This document shows, piece after piece, positions 1 through 9,904 of a stretch of DNA of 64,000 nucleotides; position 1 is the stretch's first letter; each line of letters begins with the position of its first letter. The notes under the pieces are model-generated. The model did no database searches. It had not been told where the DNA came from and saw only the letters and a list, made by a program, of their open reading frames with translations. A program made the translations under genes and the position numbers. This DNA comes from Anaerolineae bacterium (GTDB lineage: Bacteria > Chloroflexota > Anaerolineae > Aggregatilineales > Phototrophicaceae): positions 1 to 64,000 of the forward strand of contig JAHDWN010000015.1 in assembly GCA_023382675.1 (NCBI GenBank). The letters are read 5' to 3'.

Positions 1-930
1 AATCGCCTCCGGGTAATTCGTCGTCGCCAGCATCAAGGCACCCTGCGGGTTGTTCGGCGACTCGATCCCGTCGAGGACATTCAGGATGCGCGCCTTGTCG
101 TCACCGCGCAGGTAGGCGTCCAACTCTTCGACGATCATCAGCACCGGGTAGCGCGCAGCCGCGACCGCCTGCAATGCCCGCTGGATTTTCTCGAACGATG
201 CGCCGTCCCGATCCGCCCCGGAGACGTAGACAACGACACAGCCCTGCTGGATGGCGAGGCGCGCCATCGCCGCGCATAACATCGTCTTGCCCGTGCCCGG
301 CACGCCTGCCAGCAGCAGCTTGCGGAATGGTGGCAGCTTCAACTGGCGGTAGATCGGCACGCCAGTCGAGAAAAACGCCTGCATATCATCCAGGAGTTTG
401 GTTTTGAGTTCTACTGGCAGGATCACGTCTTCCCAATCCACGGTCGGATCGAAAAACGCATCTGCGCCGCCGATGACGTACACGTCGCGCCGCCGCCGGA
501 TGCGCGGGCGCACCGCGCGCGTGCAAGCCGCCTCGAAGGCTGCCCACGTCTCAAGCTTGTCGCCGGGCACGAGCGCAATCGACACCAGATCCTGCATATC
601 ATCGTCGTAGTAGGCAGCGGCGTAGATCACGTCAAACGGGGTGTTGTCGTCGTCCGTGAAGTGAAAAAGATATGCCCCGGCGGTCGCTGTCAGCACCATC
701 TTGTTCCCGCGCGCGCCGTAATCGCTGATCGGCGTGATCACCGGGCATTCGATCTTCTCATAGCCCGTGTAGCGCGCCTTGCCGCGCAGCTTGCGCCCAG
801 CCTTCACCTGGCTGTGCGCGATCATGTTTCCACACTCGACGGCAGCGCGTAAGGTAACGAAATGCTGCTCTGGGAAACGTGTCTCCCAGACGTCGGCTGC
901 CCACTGGACAAGCCGTTCATACATCATCAT
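1..930 (-). CDS. AAA+ family ATPase, C-terminus cut by window edge
   Basis: The frame is open from an ATG at 930 (ATG ATG ATG TAT GAA) to the window edge, giving 310 residues without a stop. GAGGT precedes the start. A Walker A motif GVPGTGKT lies near residues 209-216, a Walker B of the form VLMIVEELD near 258, and a sensor-1-like LATTN near the cut end, so this is an AAA+ ATPase of the central-domain (ClpX/ftsH-like core) type. The first 200 residues are a separate domain I do not recognise. AAA+ proteins of this shape remodel proteins or complexes; the substrate cannot be inferred here. It is divergent from the deacetylase-like gene. The fold call is firm, the role unknown. Confidence 0.75.
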   Translation of the reverse strand, partial: MMMYERLVQWAADVWETRFPEQHFVTLRAAVECGNMIAHSQVKAGRKLRGKARYTGYEKIECPVITPISDYGARGNKMVLTATAGAYLFHFTDDDNTPFDVIYAAAYYDDDMQDLVSIALVPGDKLETWAAFEAACTRAVRPRIRRRRDVYVIGGADAFFDPTVDWEDVILPVELKTKLLDDMQAFFSTGVPIYRQLKLPPFRKLLLAGVPGTGKTMLCAAMARLAIQQGCVVVYVSGADRDGASFEKIQRALQAVAAARYPVLMIVEELDAYLRGDDKARILNVLDGIESPNNPQGALMLATTNYPEAI

Positions 931-995
931 GCCTGACCTCAATGTCGCACTCTTTGGGGCTTCAATGCAAGCTTAACATCGGGGCACAGATCATT

Positions 996-1012
996 TTGTG
1001 CCTCTTGCACAA
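996..1012. promoter_or_regulatory. short inverted repeat in divergent intergenic region
   Basis: TTGTGC and GCACAA form a perfect 6-bp inverted repeat with a 5-base spacer, inside the 289-base region between two divergent genes (931-1219). Its size and place would suit an operator. No convincing -35/-10 pair was seen nearby, and a chance palindrome cannot be excluded. Nothing else was recognised in this intergenic stretch. Confidence 0.25.
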
Positions 1013-1219
1013 GGTATTATAGGGCATTTCCAGAGGAATTAAACAGGGATTAATGTACCCTATGAAGCAAAGGTGGCGATTCTTAAAACCAAGGTGGTTA
1101 CGCGGTTGAAAGAAGCGCGTAGCCGATTGTGAGTTTCAGCGGCGATCAGCGTCCATTTCCTTGCACGGGCTGCTGTAACCCGTCACAATCGAGGCACGAA
1201 TTACGCGGAGAGTGCCTTA

Positions 1220-2275
1220 ATGACAACACTTTATGCGACCCACCCGCGCTACACCGAGCATAACCTGGAGTCGCACCCCGAACATGCCGGCCGCATTCGT
1301 GCCATCTGGCGCGCGCTCGATGATGCTGGCCTGAGCGCACGTATGCAGCGCATCCAGCCGGAGCCGATCAGCGATGAACAGATCCTCTACGTGCATACGC
1401 CGGACTATCTTAATCTTCTGCGCAAGTCCGCATCCTTGACTCATACCGTGCGCTTCGACCCGGATACCTATTGCAACCCAATCTCGTTCGAAATCGCCTG
1501 TCTGTCCGCCGGGGGCGTCGTCGCTGCGGTGGACGCTGTGCTCCGTGGCCAAGCTGCCAATGGCCTGGCGGCGGTTCGCCCGCCGGGGCATCATGCCGTG
1601 CCGGGGCGCGCAATGGGCTTTTGCCTGCTGGGAAACATCGCCATTGGCGCGCGGCAGGCGCAGCGCGTGCATGGCATCGAGCGCGTTCTGATCGTCGATA
1701 TTGATGTGCATCATGGCAACGGCACAGAAGCCATGTTTTACGACGATCCTTCGGTCTTGTTCATCTCCACCCATCAATCGGTCTCGGCTTTCGGCACGCC
1801 GTTCTACCCCGGCACGGGCGCGATTGGCGACACAGGTGTGGATAGGGGAGTTGGGGCGACGATCAATATTCCGCTGCTGCCGGGGCATGGCGATGCCAGT
1901 TACGCGGCTCTCTTGGAGCAGGTCATCGCGCCCGCTGCCCGGCGCTTTCAGCCGCAAATGATGCTTGTGTCGGTGGGCTTCGACGCTCACTGGGTCGATC
2001 CGTTGGCAGGGATGCGCTTGAGCCTGGCGGGCTACGCACAGCTCACGCGCGGTCTGAAAGAGTTGGCACAGGCGTTATGTGGTGGACGTATCGTTTTTGT
2101 TGTTGAAGGCGGGTACAACCTGGATGCGCTCAGCCACGGCGTCGCCAATATCGCGCGCATTCTGTTGGGCGACTCCGATATTGACGATCCCATCGGCCCG
2201 CCTGATGATGGCCTCCGCGAACCGGATGTCCAGCCGCTGATCGCGCGCCTGCAATCGCTTCACAAACTCGCCTAG
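1220..2275 (+). CDS. histone deacetylase superfamily (AcuC/HDAC-like) zinc amidohydrolase
   Basis: A 351-residue protein covering the whole HDAC-like domain. Visible signatures are RPPGHHA (His124-His125, the catalytic pair), DIDVHHGNGT (Asp162 and His164 as zinc ligands), SVGFDAH (Asp255, third ligand) and EGGYN, which holds the transition-state tyrosine. Bacterial members deacetylate proteins such as acetyl-CoA synthetase, or acetylpolyamines; the substrate here cannot be told. The start ATG at 1220 follows GGAGAG at good spacing. It stands alone, convergent with the MgtC gene. The family call is very secure, the substrate open. Confidence 0.9.
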   Translation: MTTLYATHPRYTEHNLESHPEHAGRIRAIWRALDDAGLSARMQRIQPEPISDEQILYVHTPDYLNLLRKSASLTHTVRFDPDTYCNPISFEIACLSAGGVVAAVDAVLRGQAANGLAAVRPPGHHAVPGRAMGFCLLGNIAIGARQAQRVHGIERVLIVDIDVHHGNGTEAMFYDDPSVLFISTHQSVSAFGTPFYPGTGAIGDTGVDRGVGATINIPLLPGHGDASYAALLEQVIAPAARRFQPQMMLVSVGFDAHWVDPLAGMRLSLAGYAQLTRGLKELAQALCGGRIVFVVEGGYNLDALSHGVANIARILLGDSDIDDPIGPPDDGLREPDVQPLIARLQSLHKLA

Positions 2276-2326
2276 ACGCGACAATCCACAAGGCGCAACT
2301 GTAGCGCACGTGCGGAATATCGCAGA

Positions 2327-2764
2327 CTATTTATCAGAGGCTGATCGCCGAGAACGAACTGTCTTGGGTTCCATGCGCCGGATGATGGCCAGGATGAACC
2401 AGATCAAAAGCGTAGACACGATTGCGATCAGCCATGCGCCCAGTCCGATGGCCAAACCGACCGCCGCCGTCGCCCAGATGCTGGCAGCCGTCGTCAACCC
2501 CTGGATGCTCGAGCCTTCCTTTATGATGGTGCCGCCGCCCAGAAAGCCGATGCCGACGACGATTTGAGCAGCGATACGTGCAGGGTCATCGGGGAAAACA
2601 GCGACTGACAACACGCTGATCAGGCACGCACCCACTCCGACCAGCATGTGGGTGCGCAATCCAGCAGCATTGGCATGGCGTTCGCGGTCAATACCTATCA
2701 GTCCACTCAGTAACGCGGCCAGGAAAAGCTGAAAAATGGCAACGAACTGTGCCTCAAGCGACAT
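2327..2764 (-). CDS. MgtC/SapB family membrane protein
   Basis: A 145-residue protein with about four hydrophobic segments. It shows the family signatures LSGLIGIDRE near residue 20, LRTHMLVGVGACL near 36, GIGFLGGGTI near 72 and LTTAASIW near 90. MgtC-like proteins sit in the inner membrane. In pathogens they affect Mg2+-limited growth and ATP synthase, but most environmental members have no assigned role. It starts 24 bases after the stop of the downstream dynamin gene on the same strand, so it is probably the last gene of that operon. Family sure, function not. Confidence 0.88.
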   Translation of the reverse strand: MSLEAQFVAIFQLFLAALLSGLIGIDRERHANAAGLRTHMLVGVGACLISVLSVAVFPDDPARIAAQIVVGIGFLGGGTIIKEGSSIQGLTTAASIWATAAVGLAIGLGAWLIAIVSTLLIWFILAIIRRMEPKTVRSRRSASDK

Positions 2765-2788
2765 CAGAACCCAACCTTGTGTCTACGA

Positions 2789-4573
2789 TCAAGCCGATGT
2801 AATGCCCTCACGCAGCGTCTCCAGTTGCGTCAAATACTCGCGCAGTTGAGCGAGTTGTGACGAATAGCGCTGTGTAAGGACCTCCAACCGGCTGAAGACG
2901 GGCGTCAACACCTGCTGCCCATACTGCACCAGGCGATTGCGCTCGCGCTGCGTCAGGCTGTCCAGCGTTTCGTAGTAGGTCTTTTGCAGACCGTTGATAC
3001 GCTCGATGATTTCCCGGTGCGTATCCGCCTGTACCTTGCGGTAATAGCGATATGCGGCCAGCCCGCCGATGGCTGCGAGCGGCGCGCCAACGATGAACGC
3101 CGGCAGTGCCAGGGCCGCCGCACCTGCGCCTACCAGCGGCCCCGGTGTGGCAATCGCGACAATACTCAAGATCAGGCCGATCAACGCTGTGACGCCCCAC
3201 ATGGTGAAGTTGCCCATGTTTGTCGCGAATGTCGTCCGCAGATCTTCCAGCACTTCGCCGCTCGAGTAGCTTCTCAGCTCTGTCTCTGCGATCCGGATCG
3301 CTTCTTGCAAGGCTTCGCGCTGTTCGCTGTAGACCCCGGCATCCAGCCCGGAAAGCTCCTGGTCGAGCAGATCTTTCAGTTGATTCAGCCGGTCGATCAC
3401 GCCGCGCCAATACAGGCGGCTGTTGTCGATCAGCGCGTTCACGTAATCGCCGCTCGCATCGTTGATGTCGCGCAGCGCGCGCCCGATCACCACATCGCGA
3501 AATTCGGATTGCAGCATCTCCCGGTTGAGGCCGCGCCGCAGCAGCTTGAATGACAGGTTGGTATCGACGAAGTTGACACCGCGCTGCCGCAGTCCATCGA
3601 ACACCTTGTCAATCTCCATGCGCGCCGTGTGCAGTTGCGCTTCCAGCCCGACCGATTGCTGCTCCAACTCGTTTTGTACGTCGCGCACTTTCGAGGTATC
3701 GCGCGACACCGAGTTCGCGTTGGTCTGTGCCGCGTCCATATAGCGCCGCACGATCCGTTCCGCCGTTTGAAGTTGTGCGAGCAGTTTCTGCTTCGCGGGC
3801 GGCGTCTCGCTGAAGACTCCGCGCAGATGCGCCTTCAGTGCGCCGATCCCGCCGGGATCACTGCTGGGGTTGCTGGCGCCGTTCTGTACCGCCGCCATTG
3901 CCTCACGCGCCGAGACCATGAAGATCAGCGGCTTAATATCCAACAACTCTTGCAACTGCCGTTCGATGAACCGCCGCACCTCATTGCGTTCGTGCGCGTG
4001 CAGCAGATCGACCTGGTTGACGACCAGGACGATCTTCTTGCCATAGTCTTTCGCCAGCTCCAGGTACAACCGCTCGGTTTCCGCCAGCGCGCGTTTCGCC
4101 GAAATGACGAAGATGATCAAGTCACTGCGATGCAAGAAATCTTTCGCCGTTTTCTCATGCTTCTGGAAAACCGAACCCGTGCCAGGGGTGTCCACCAGCG
4201 CCACGCCCGGCGCGCCTGTGTTCGGGTGCGTCCAGACGCGGGTGCTTTCGTCACGCATCTGTGGGCGTCGGTCGGCAATTTCACCATAGCGGATGACTTC
4301 GATGGCCTCTGTCGTCGGTGTCACGCCGACCGGCAGCAGATTCTCGCCCAGCAGCGCGTTGATCAGTGACGACTTGCCGGAGTTGAACTCGCCGATGATC
4401 GCGACCAGAAAGAACTGATCGCGCAGATCTTCCGCCATTTCGCGCAGACGCTGCTGGTCATGCTGCGCCGCTTCACCGATCTCGCCGATGGTCTCAGAGA
4501 TTTCGGTGATCAGCCGGATTTGTGACTCGCGCAGCGCCGCGAGTGTGCCCTCAAGGGGACTGATTGCGTTCAA
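2789..4573 (-). CDS. dynamin-like GTPase (second of tandem pair)
   Basis: A 594-residue protein with a dynamin-type GTPase domain. The P-loop is GEFNSGKSS near residue 62, the switch I region LLPVGVTPTTEA, G3 is DTPGTGS and G4 NQVD. A long helical region with coiled-coil character follows, then two hydrophobic segments around residues 455-510 and a helical tail. Bacterial dynamin-like proteins bind and remodel membranes and often act as pairs. The start chosen is TTG at 4573, one base after the stop of the upstream dynamin gene, with GAGAGG before it. Such tight coupling fits a two-subunit machine. Confidence 0.87.
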   Translation of the reverse strand: MNAISPLEGTLAALRESQIRLITEISETIGEIGEAAQHDQQRLREMAEDLRDQFFLVAIIGEFNSGKSSLINALLGENLLPVGVTPTTEAIEVIRYGEIADRRPQMRDESTRVWTHPNTGAPGVALVDTPGTGSVFQKHEKTAKDFLHRSDLIIFVISAKRALAETERLYLELAKDYGKKIVLVVNQVDLLHAHERNEVRRFIERQLQELLDIKPLIFMVSAREAMAAVQNGASNPSSDPGGIGALKAHLRGVFSETPPAKQKLLAQLQTAERIVRRYMDAAQTNANSVSRDTSKVRDVQNELEQQSVGLEAQLHTARMEIDKVFDGLRQRGVNFVDTNLSFKLLRRGLNREMLQSEFRDVVIGRALRDINDASGDYVNALIDNSRLYWRGVIDRLNQLKDLLDQELSGLDAGVYSEQREALQEAIRIAETELRSYSSGEVLEDLRTTFATNMGNFTMWGVTALIGLILSIVAIATPGPLVGAGAAALALPAFIVGAPLAAIGGLAAYRYYRKVQADTHREIIERINGLQKTYYETLDSLTQRERNRLVQYGQQVLTPVFSRLEVLTQRYSSQLAQLREYLTQLETLREGITSA

Positions 4574-4574
4574 G

Positions 4575-6476
4575 TTAGCCTCTCAATCCGAGAAAACTAG
4601 GTTTACCCAGGGCTGCCAATTCGCCTTCGATCTTGACAATCTCCTGCTGCGTGTCTTGCAGGCTGCGCAGTTGTTCGCCCTGGATGCCCGTTTGCGCTTC
4701 CACGAGCCGCGTCAGTGGCGCGACCGCGTCTCGACGCAGTTGCATCCCGTAATCGATCTGCTTCTCAGTGGCTTTGCCAATGGTTTCGACATAGCGCGCC
4801 TGGAGATGATCGATGCGGTTGGCGTAGGCGCTCGCCAGTGCGCGCCCGCGCAGCGGCAGCAGTGCCAGCCCAGCGATGCCCGCGCCCAGCGTGATGAAAA
4901 ACAACACCAGTTGCAGTGATTCCTGTCCGTCGCTGAACATGCTGCCCGAACGCATCAGGAACACCAGAATGACGATCACAAGGATTTCCCACGCTGCCAG
5001 ATACAACAGCGTATTGCGCACCGTGCGTTCCAGACTGCGCGTCTCGACGACTTTCGCCTCTTCTTCAATCGTGTCAAGCGCCGGGCGCAGCGTTTGCAGC
5101 GCCTCGCGCTCATACTGCACCGGTGGCTTCACTTCGCCGATGACTTTGCTACGGATGGCGTCCGGCAGCCCATCGATCTCGCGCCGGCTGTATTTCACCA
5201 GATCATCGATGTCTTGAATATCTTTGCCCTCCAGCCGGGGAGCCAATTTGTCCACGACGCTCGGCAGTTCGTCAATCGGCTCGAAGGCTTTCACATCTGC
5301 AAACGCCGACTGCACGTAGTTACCGCGCATTCGCCGGGCGACGCCGCCCAGGCCGAACAGTTCCAGCAAGCCGCGCCAGAACGAACGCAGTGCATTCGAA
5401 AAACGGAACATCTCACGGATGGCTTCGCCGCCGCGGCGCCCCGTTTCCGTGAACTTGGCGTTGATCATGTCGATCATCTCGCGCACCGAGCGATCTTGAT
5501 CGCGTTTTTGCGCGGCCAGCTGCTGCTCGACGTTCTCGCGAATGTTCTGATATTGGTCGAGCGCCGCCTGATTCGAACGCAGCGCCTCCAGCGCCGTCTG
5601 ATTGACGTTTTGGATGATTTGCAGCGGTGTTTGCAGCTTCTGCCGCAGCCGCGCGACATCGCCGAGTTGAGTATCGACATACTTTTCGACCTGCGGCACG
5701 CCGCTCGCGTCCAATGCGGCCTGATCGACTTCGCCGTCATCCGCCATCCGTGCAGCCAGCGCCTGCCGGGCGGACATCATCCACACCTGCGGCTTGTAGC
5801 CCAGTTTCGCCTGTGTCTGCTCAATGACGTAATCGCGCACGCTCGCAGCTTCCTCCGGCGTTAAGACGTCCACCTGATTGATGACCAGGATCACGGTCTT
5901 GCCATATTCCTGGAAAATCCGGAGATAATCCAGGTTCTTGGCTGTCATCGCCTGTGTCGCCAGCATCACCAGCAGCACCACGTCGGCGCGATGCAGGAAT
6001 TTGCGCGTCGTCTCTTCATGCTTCTGGAAGATCGATTCCAGGCCGGGGGTATCGACAAAGCTGATCTTGCGCAGCAGCGGCGAAGGGTGAAACACGGTGT
6101 CGTATTCGCCCGTGCGCACCCGCTCTGATTGCTCACCCCAGCGCAAGATGGCGATCCGGTCTGTCGTTGGCACTGGGCCAACGGGCAGCAGTTCTTCGCC
6201 GAGAATCGCATTGATAATGGACGACTTGCCGGAACTGAAGGGCCCGACAAATACGACCAGAAACGGATTGTCCGCATGGAAGAGTGCGTCGCGCACCTGC
6301 ACAATCTGCTCTTCCGGTACATTGTCGATCTTCGGCAACACGTCGAGCAGCTTCGTGATCAGCTCGTGTTCACGCCGCCGCAGGCTTTCATAATCGGTTG
6401 CCAGTTTTGTGCCCAGGGTTTCTTCGACCAACGTAACCATCCTATCCCAATGGTGGAATGATGCGCGGGCATTCAT
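4575..6476 (-). CDS. dynamin-like GTPase (first of tandem pair)
   Basis: A 633-residue paralogue of the next gene. Its GTPase domain has a P-loop GPFSSGKSS near residue 78, switch region LLPVGPVPTTDR, DTPGLES and NQVD. A long coiled-coil-rich middle carries an amphipathic, basic patch around residues 350-390. Two transmembrane segments lie near residues 515-565, followed by a short cytoplasmic tail. Known bacterial dynamin-like pairs (DynA/DynB type, Campylobacter DLP1/2) form hetero-oligomers on membranes; the same is inferred here. The ATG at 6476 is divergent from lysA across 59 bases. Confidence 0.87.
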   Translation of the reverse strand: MNARASFHHWDRMVTLVEETLGTKLATDYESLRRREHELITKLLDVLPKIDNVPEEQIVQVRDALFHADNPFLVVFVGPFSSGKSSIINAILGEELLPVGPVPTTDRIAILRWGEQSERVRTGEYDTVFHPSPLLRKISFVDTPGLESIFQKHEETTRKFLHRADVVLLVMLATQAMTAKNLDYLRIFQEYGKTVILVINQVDVLTPEEAASVRDYVIEQTQAKLGYKPQVWMMSARQALAARMADDGEVDQAALDASGVPQVEKYVDTQLGDVARLRQKLQTPLQIIQNVNQTALEALRSNQAALDQYQNIRENVEQQLAAQKRDQDRSVREMIDMINAKFTETGRRGGEAIREMFRFSNALRSFWRGLLELFGLGGVARRMRGNYVQSAFADVKAFEPIDELPSVVDKLAPRLEGKDIQDIDDLVKYSRREIDGLPDAIRSKVIGEVKPPVQYEREALQTLRPALDTIEEEAKVVETRSLERTVRNTLLYLAAWEILVIVILVFLMRSGSMFSDGQESLQLVLFFITLGAGIAGLALLPLRGRALASAYANRIDHLQARYVETIGKATEKQIDYGMQLRRDAVAPLTRLVEAQTGIQGEQLRSLQDTQQEIVKIEGELAALGKPSFLGLRG

Positions 6477-6478
6477 GC

Positions 6479-6487
6479 TGTTATACT
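6479..6487 (+). promoter_or_regulatory. extended -10 promoter for lysA
   Basis: TG-T-TATACT reads as an extended -10 element ending about 48 bases before the lysA ATG; the predicted start of transcription is near 6494. No good -35 is present at 17 bases, which is tolerated in extended -10 promoters. The gap to the divergent dynamin gene is so short that the element lies almost on that gene's start codon. Confidence 0.35.
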
Positions 6488-6535
6488 ACATCAAACTCGT
6501 TCCGGCTATCCCATTAGGACGCGCAAAGGCGGTGT

Positions 6536-7777
6536 ATGTTCAGCAAGAGTTTTCGTTATTATAAAGGCGAGTTGTACTGTGATTCGCTGCCCGTCCGCGA
6601 CATCGTCAGGGCTGTCGGCACGCCGGTTTACATCTACAGTCTCAGACAAGCGCTCGCCAACTTACAACGCCTGCAGAATGCCTTTACCGACCTGGGCGCG
6701 CACATCCATTACAGCGCCAAAGCCAACGGCAATCTTAGCGTTCTGCGTGCACTGATCGAGGCGGGCGCGGGCATCGACTGCGTCAGTGGTGGCGAAATCT
6801 TCCGTGCCTTGCAGGCGGGTGCGCAGCCATCACAAGTTGTGCTCGCGGGCGTCGGCAAGACGCCGGACGAACTGCGGCTGGCGGTCGAACAGGGGGTTGG
6901 CTGGGTCAATGTCGAAAATGTCGCCGAGTGTGCGGTTCTTGACCAGGCAGCGGGCGCGCTTGGCCGTGTCCAGCGGGTGGCGCTGCGGCTCAATCCTGAC
7001 GTCAGTGCCAGCACGCACCGTTACATCGCGACCGGCCATGGCGGTGCAAAGTTTGGCCTGGCCGAAAACGCCCTCAGACAACTGCTGGATCGGCAGGCGG
7101 ATTATCCTAGTCTCCGCTTTGAAGGTATCCACATCCACATTGGCAGCCAGTTAGGGGATACCACCGCCACCGCGCAGGCCGCTAAAGCTGCACTCACCAT
7201 CGCACGTGCCTATCCTGACATTCGCATGATCGACATTGGCGGTGGTTTCCCGGTTGCCTATGAACCTGGCAGGGTGTTGCCTGAACCGGAAGACTTTGCC
7301 CGGATCTTGACGCCGCTGCTTCAGAGCTTTGAGGTGATTCTCGAACCGGGGCGCAGCATCATTGCCGATGCGGGTGTGCTCGTGTCGACCGTGCTCTATC
7401 GCAAAGAGCAGGGCGGTCGCAGTTTCGTCATTCTTGATACGGGCATGACCGAATTGCTTCGCCCCGCGCTCTACGAAGCGCACCATGAGATCGTGCCCGT
7501 GATCGTGCCGCCAGATGATGCACCACGGGAGGCGGTCGAAATCGTCGGCCCGGTTTGCGAAACCACCGATGCTCTGGCGCATGGTCGATTACTCTCGCCG
7601 GTCGCGCCGGGGGACTATGTCGCTTTTTTGACGGCGGGCGCTTATGGCGCGGTCATGGCAAGCAACTACAACGCGCGTCCACGTCCGCCGGAAATCGTGG
7701 TCGCACCGGACGGTCACACCTGGCGCGTCGCTCGCCCGCGCGAGACCTGGGATGACCTGATCCGGGGTGAAACCTGA
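6536..7777 (+). CDS. lysA: diaminopimelate decarboxylase-type PLP enzyme
   Basis: A 413-residue fold-type III decarboxylase. The PLP lysine lies in HYSAKANGN near residue 62, GHGGAKFG and the HIHIGSQ motif near residue 200 follow, then the phosphate loop IDIGGGFP, the EPGR motif and GPVCETTDAL, which carries the catalytic cysteine near the C-terminus. LysA makes L-lysine from meso-diaminopimelate in the cytoplasm. The motifs fit LysA better than ornithine/arginine decarboxylases of the same fold, although carboxynorspermidine decarboxylase relatives remain possible. It is single; an aspartate kinase, upstream in the same pathway, lies elsewhere in the window. Confidence 0.85.
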   Translation: MFSKSFRYYKGELYCDSLPVRDIVRAVGTPVYIYSLRQALANLQRLQNAFTDLGAHIHYSAKANGNLSVLRALIEAGAGIDCVSGGEIFRALQAGAQPSQVVLAGVGKTPDELRLAVEQGVGWVNVENVAECAVLDQAAGALGRVQRVALRLNPDVSASTHRYIATGHGGAKFGLAENALRQLLDRQADYPSLRFEGIHIHIGSQLGDTTATAQAAKAALTIARAYPDIRMIDIGGGFPVAYEPGRVLPEPEDFARILTPLLQSFEVILEPGRSIIADAGVLVSTVLYRKEQGGRSFVILDTGMTELLRPALYEAHHEIVPVIVPPDDAPREAVEIVGPVCETTDALAHGRLLSPVAPGDYVAFLTAGAYGAVMASNYNARPRPPEIVVAPDGHTWRVARPRETWDDLIRGET

Positions 7778-8063
7778 CGCTATCGGACGCAAAATGGCTG
7801 CCCAGTCACCCGGTCGTTTTTTACGCCATTGGCCGGGAATATGAGGCCACTCATTCCGTGCATGTATTGCCGTAGCCTGTTATCATTATGCTTGGACAAA
7901 TTCTACTTGCTCTTTGATGCTTACACCGCGATCATCAGCACGTCCCCGCACCATCACTTTGCTCGCCATCCTTTGACAGTGAGCGCGTTGCAGACATCAA
8001 TCACAGCGAGACCCGTACGTCACACGTAGCGTCAATTGCTTGCCATTTAGGAGGTTTATAGAA

Positions 8064-9530
8064 ATGGCCGACAAACCCAAAACCCTGACCACTGCTTCGG
8101 GCTTTCCCGTAAGCGACAATCAGAACTCGATTACCGCCGGACCGCGTGGCCCGGTCCTGATACAGGATTTCCACTTGATGGAAAAACTGGCCCACTTTAA
8201 TCGCGAACGCATCCCTGAGCGGGTCGTTCATGCGAAAGGTGCGGGCGCGTATGGCACATTCACCGTAACAGGCGACATCACGCGGTATAGCAAGGCAGCT
8301 GTCTTCAGCGAGATCGGCAAACAGACCGACGTCTTCGCCCGTTTCTCGACCGTGGGTGGCGAAAAAGGCTCCGCTGACTCCGCTCGTGATCCGCGCGGAT
8401 TCGCCATCAAGTTTTATACGGAAGAAGGCAACTGGGATCTGGTCGGCAACAACACGCCGATCTTTTTCATCCGTGACCCGTTGAAATTCCCGGATTTCAT
8501 CCACACTCAGAAACGCGTCCCACAGACCAACCTCAAATCGCCAACCATGATGTGGGATTTCTGGTCGCTCTCCCCTGAATCGCTGCATCAGGTGACGATC
8601 CTGTTCAGTGACCGCGGCACGCCGGATGGCTACCGCCATATGCACGGTTACGGCAGTCACACCTACAGCCTGATCAACCGAGATAACGAGCGCGTCTGGG
8701 TCAAGTTCCACGTTAGGACGATGCAGGGTATTCAGAACTTGAGCGCTTCGGCAGCCGAGCGTCTGGCAGGTGAGAATGCCGATTACGCCACACAGGATTT
8801 GTTCTATGCCATTGAGCAAGGCGATTATCCAAAATGGCGCATGTCGATTCAGGTCATGACGGACGAGCAGGCCGAAAAATTCCCCTATAACCCGTTCGAC
8901 TTGACCAAAGTCTGGCCGCACGGCGATTTCCCGCTGATTGAAGTCGGAATCATGGAACTGAACCGCAATCCGCAGAATTATTTCGCTGAGGTCGAGCAAT
9001 CTGCCTTCGCACCGGCCAATATCGTGCCCGGAATCAGCTTCTCGCCGGACAAGATGTTGCAGGCGCGCATCATGGCTTACACGGACGCCCACCGTTATCG
9101 TCTGGGCGCGAACTACGAAACGCTGCCGGTGAATCGCCCGCAGGCTCCGGTGCATAATTATCAGCGCGACGGTTTCATGCGTCACGACGGCAACGGCGAA
9201 TCCGCTGTCAACTACGAGCCGAACAGCTTCGGCGGCCCTGCTCAGAACCCCGCCTATGCCGAACCGCCGTTCCCAGTCGATGGCGATGGCGCGCGTTATG
9301 ACCATCGTGAAGGCAATGACGATTACACACAGGCCGGCAATCTCTTCCGCCTGATGACTGCGGACGAACGTGCCCGCCTGATCGAGAATATCGTCGGCTC
9401 TATGCAGAGCGTGCCGCGACCGATTCAGGAGCGCCAGATCGCGCATTTCCTGAAGGCAGATCCGGCCTATGGTGAAGGCGTGGCGGCTGGTCTGGGCCTG
9501 GGTATGGCTTCGGCCGTCGGTACTGACTGA
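8064..9530 (+). CDS. katA: monofunctional heme catalase
   Basis: A 488-residue small-subunit catalase. The distal histidine is in [15 protein letters not shown] near residue 58, [16 protein letters not shown] follows, the distal asparagine lies in the conserved VGNNTPIFF stretch, and the proximal tyrosine lies in [14 protein letters not shown] near residue 340. It converts hydrogen peroxide to water and oxygen. The ATG at 8064 was chosen because TAGGAGGT stands 8 bases upstream; an in-frame ATG at 8040 lies before that ribosome site. The 286 bases upstream showed no clear PerR, OxyR or Fur box. A strong terminator follows. Confidence 0.96.
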   Translation: MADKPKTLTTASGFPVSDNQNSITAGPRGPVLIQDFHLMEKLAHFNRERIPERVVHAKGAGAYGTFTVTGDITRYSKAAVFSEIGKQTDVFARFSTVGGEKGSADSARDPRGFAIKFYTEEGNWDLVGNNTPIFFIRDPLKFPDFIHTQKRVPQTNLKSPTMMWDFWSLSPESLHQVTILFSDRGTPDGYRHMHGYGSHTYSLINRDNERVWVKFHVRTMQGIQNLSASAAERLAGENADYATQDLFYAIEQGDYPKWRMSIQVMTDEQAEKFPYNPFDLTKVWPHGDFPLIEVGIMELNRNPQNYFAEVEQSAFAPANIVPGISFSPDKMLQARIMAYTDAHRYRLGANYETLPVNRPQAPVHNYQRDGFMRHDGNGESAVNYEPNSFGGPAQNPAYAEPPFPVDGDGARYDHREGNDDYTQAGNLFRLMTADERARLIENIVGSMQSVPRPIQERQIAHFLKADPAYGEGVAAGLGLGMASAVGTD

Positions 9531-9581
9531 GCATCTCACATTGGCGGATGTTCGTACCGAGTCCTAGCGAGTGTTGACGAG

Positions 9582-9621
9582 ACCTCAATCAGTGGCGTTG
9601 GCCGCTGGTTGAGGTTTTTGT
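9582..9621 (+). terminator. intrinsic terminator after katA
   Basis: CCTCAATCAGTGG pairs with CCGCTGGTTGAGG as a 13-bp stem with two G-U pairs around a short loop, followed by TTTTTGTT. It lies about 50 bases after the catalase stop codon. Confidence 0.85.
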
Positions 9622-9904
9622 TGTGGCATTCCTTGCGCCGCATAAACCAATTCTGAGATGTCCGGGTTGTTCACTGGATCTACGTGCAGGGCCAATATAC
9701 CTTCTGACTGCATACAATCTGGCATGTGCGCTTTGCGCCTGTCGGGAATTTCACCCACTTTCAAAACCAATATGGAAGCTGAAAGCCATCTGCCGATGGT
9801 CACTGAACAATTTCGCCCTTTTCTGCAATAAAGGCCCATGGTATAAGAGATCAAGACCTGCTGTGTACGTGATGCTGCGCCAACGTTTTGAGCCAACACC
9901 CAAA

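Noticed and set aside
1217-1990. 257-codon minus-strand frame
   Set aside because: Antisense to the deacetylase-like gene with all zinc-site motifs on the plus strand; no domain in the antisense product.
7778-8063. PerR/Fur box before catalase
   Set aside because: TTATCATTAT at about 7880 is only a partial match and has no palindromic partner.
8001-9539. Long 512-codon frame on the minus strand
   Set aside because: It lies fully opposite the catalase gene and has no recognisable domain; the open frame mirrors the catalase codon pattern.
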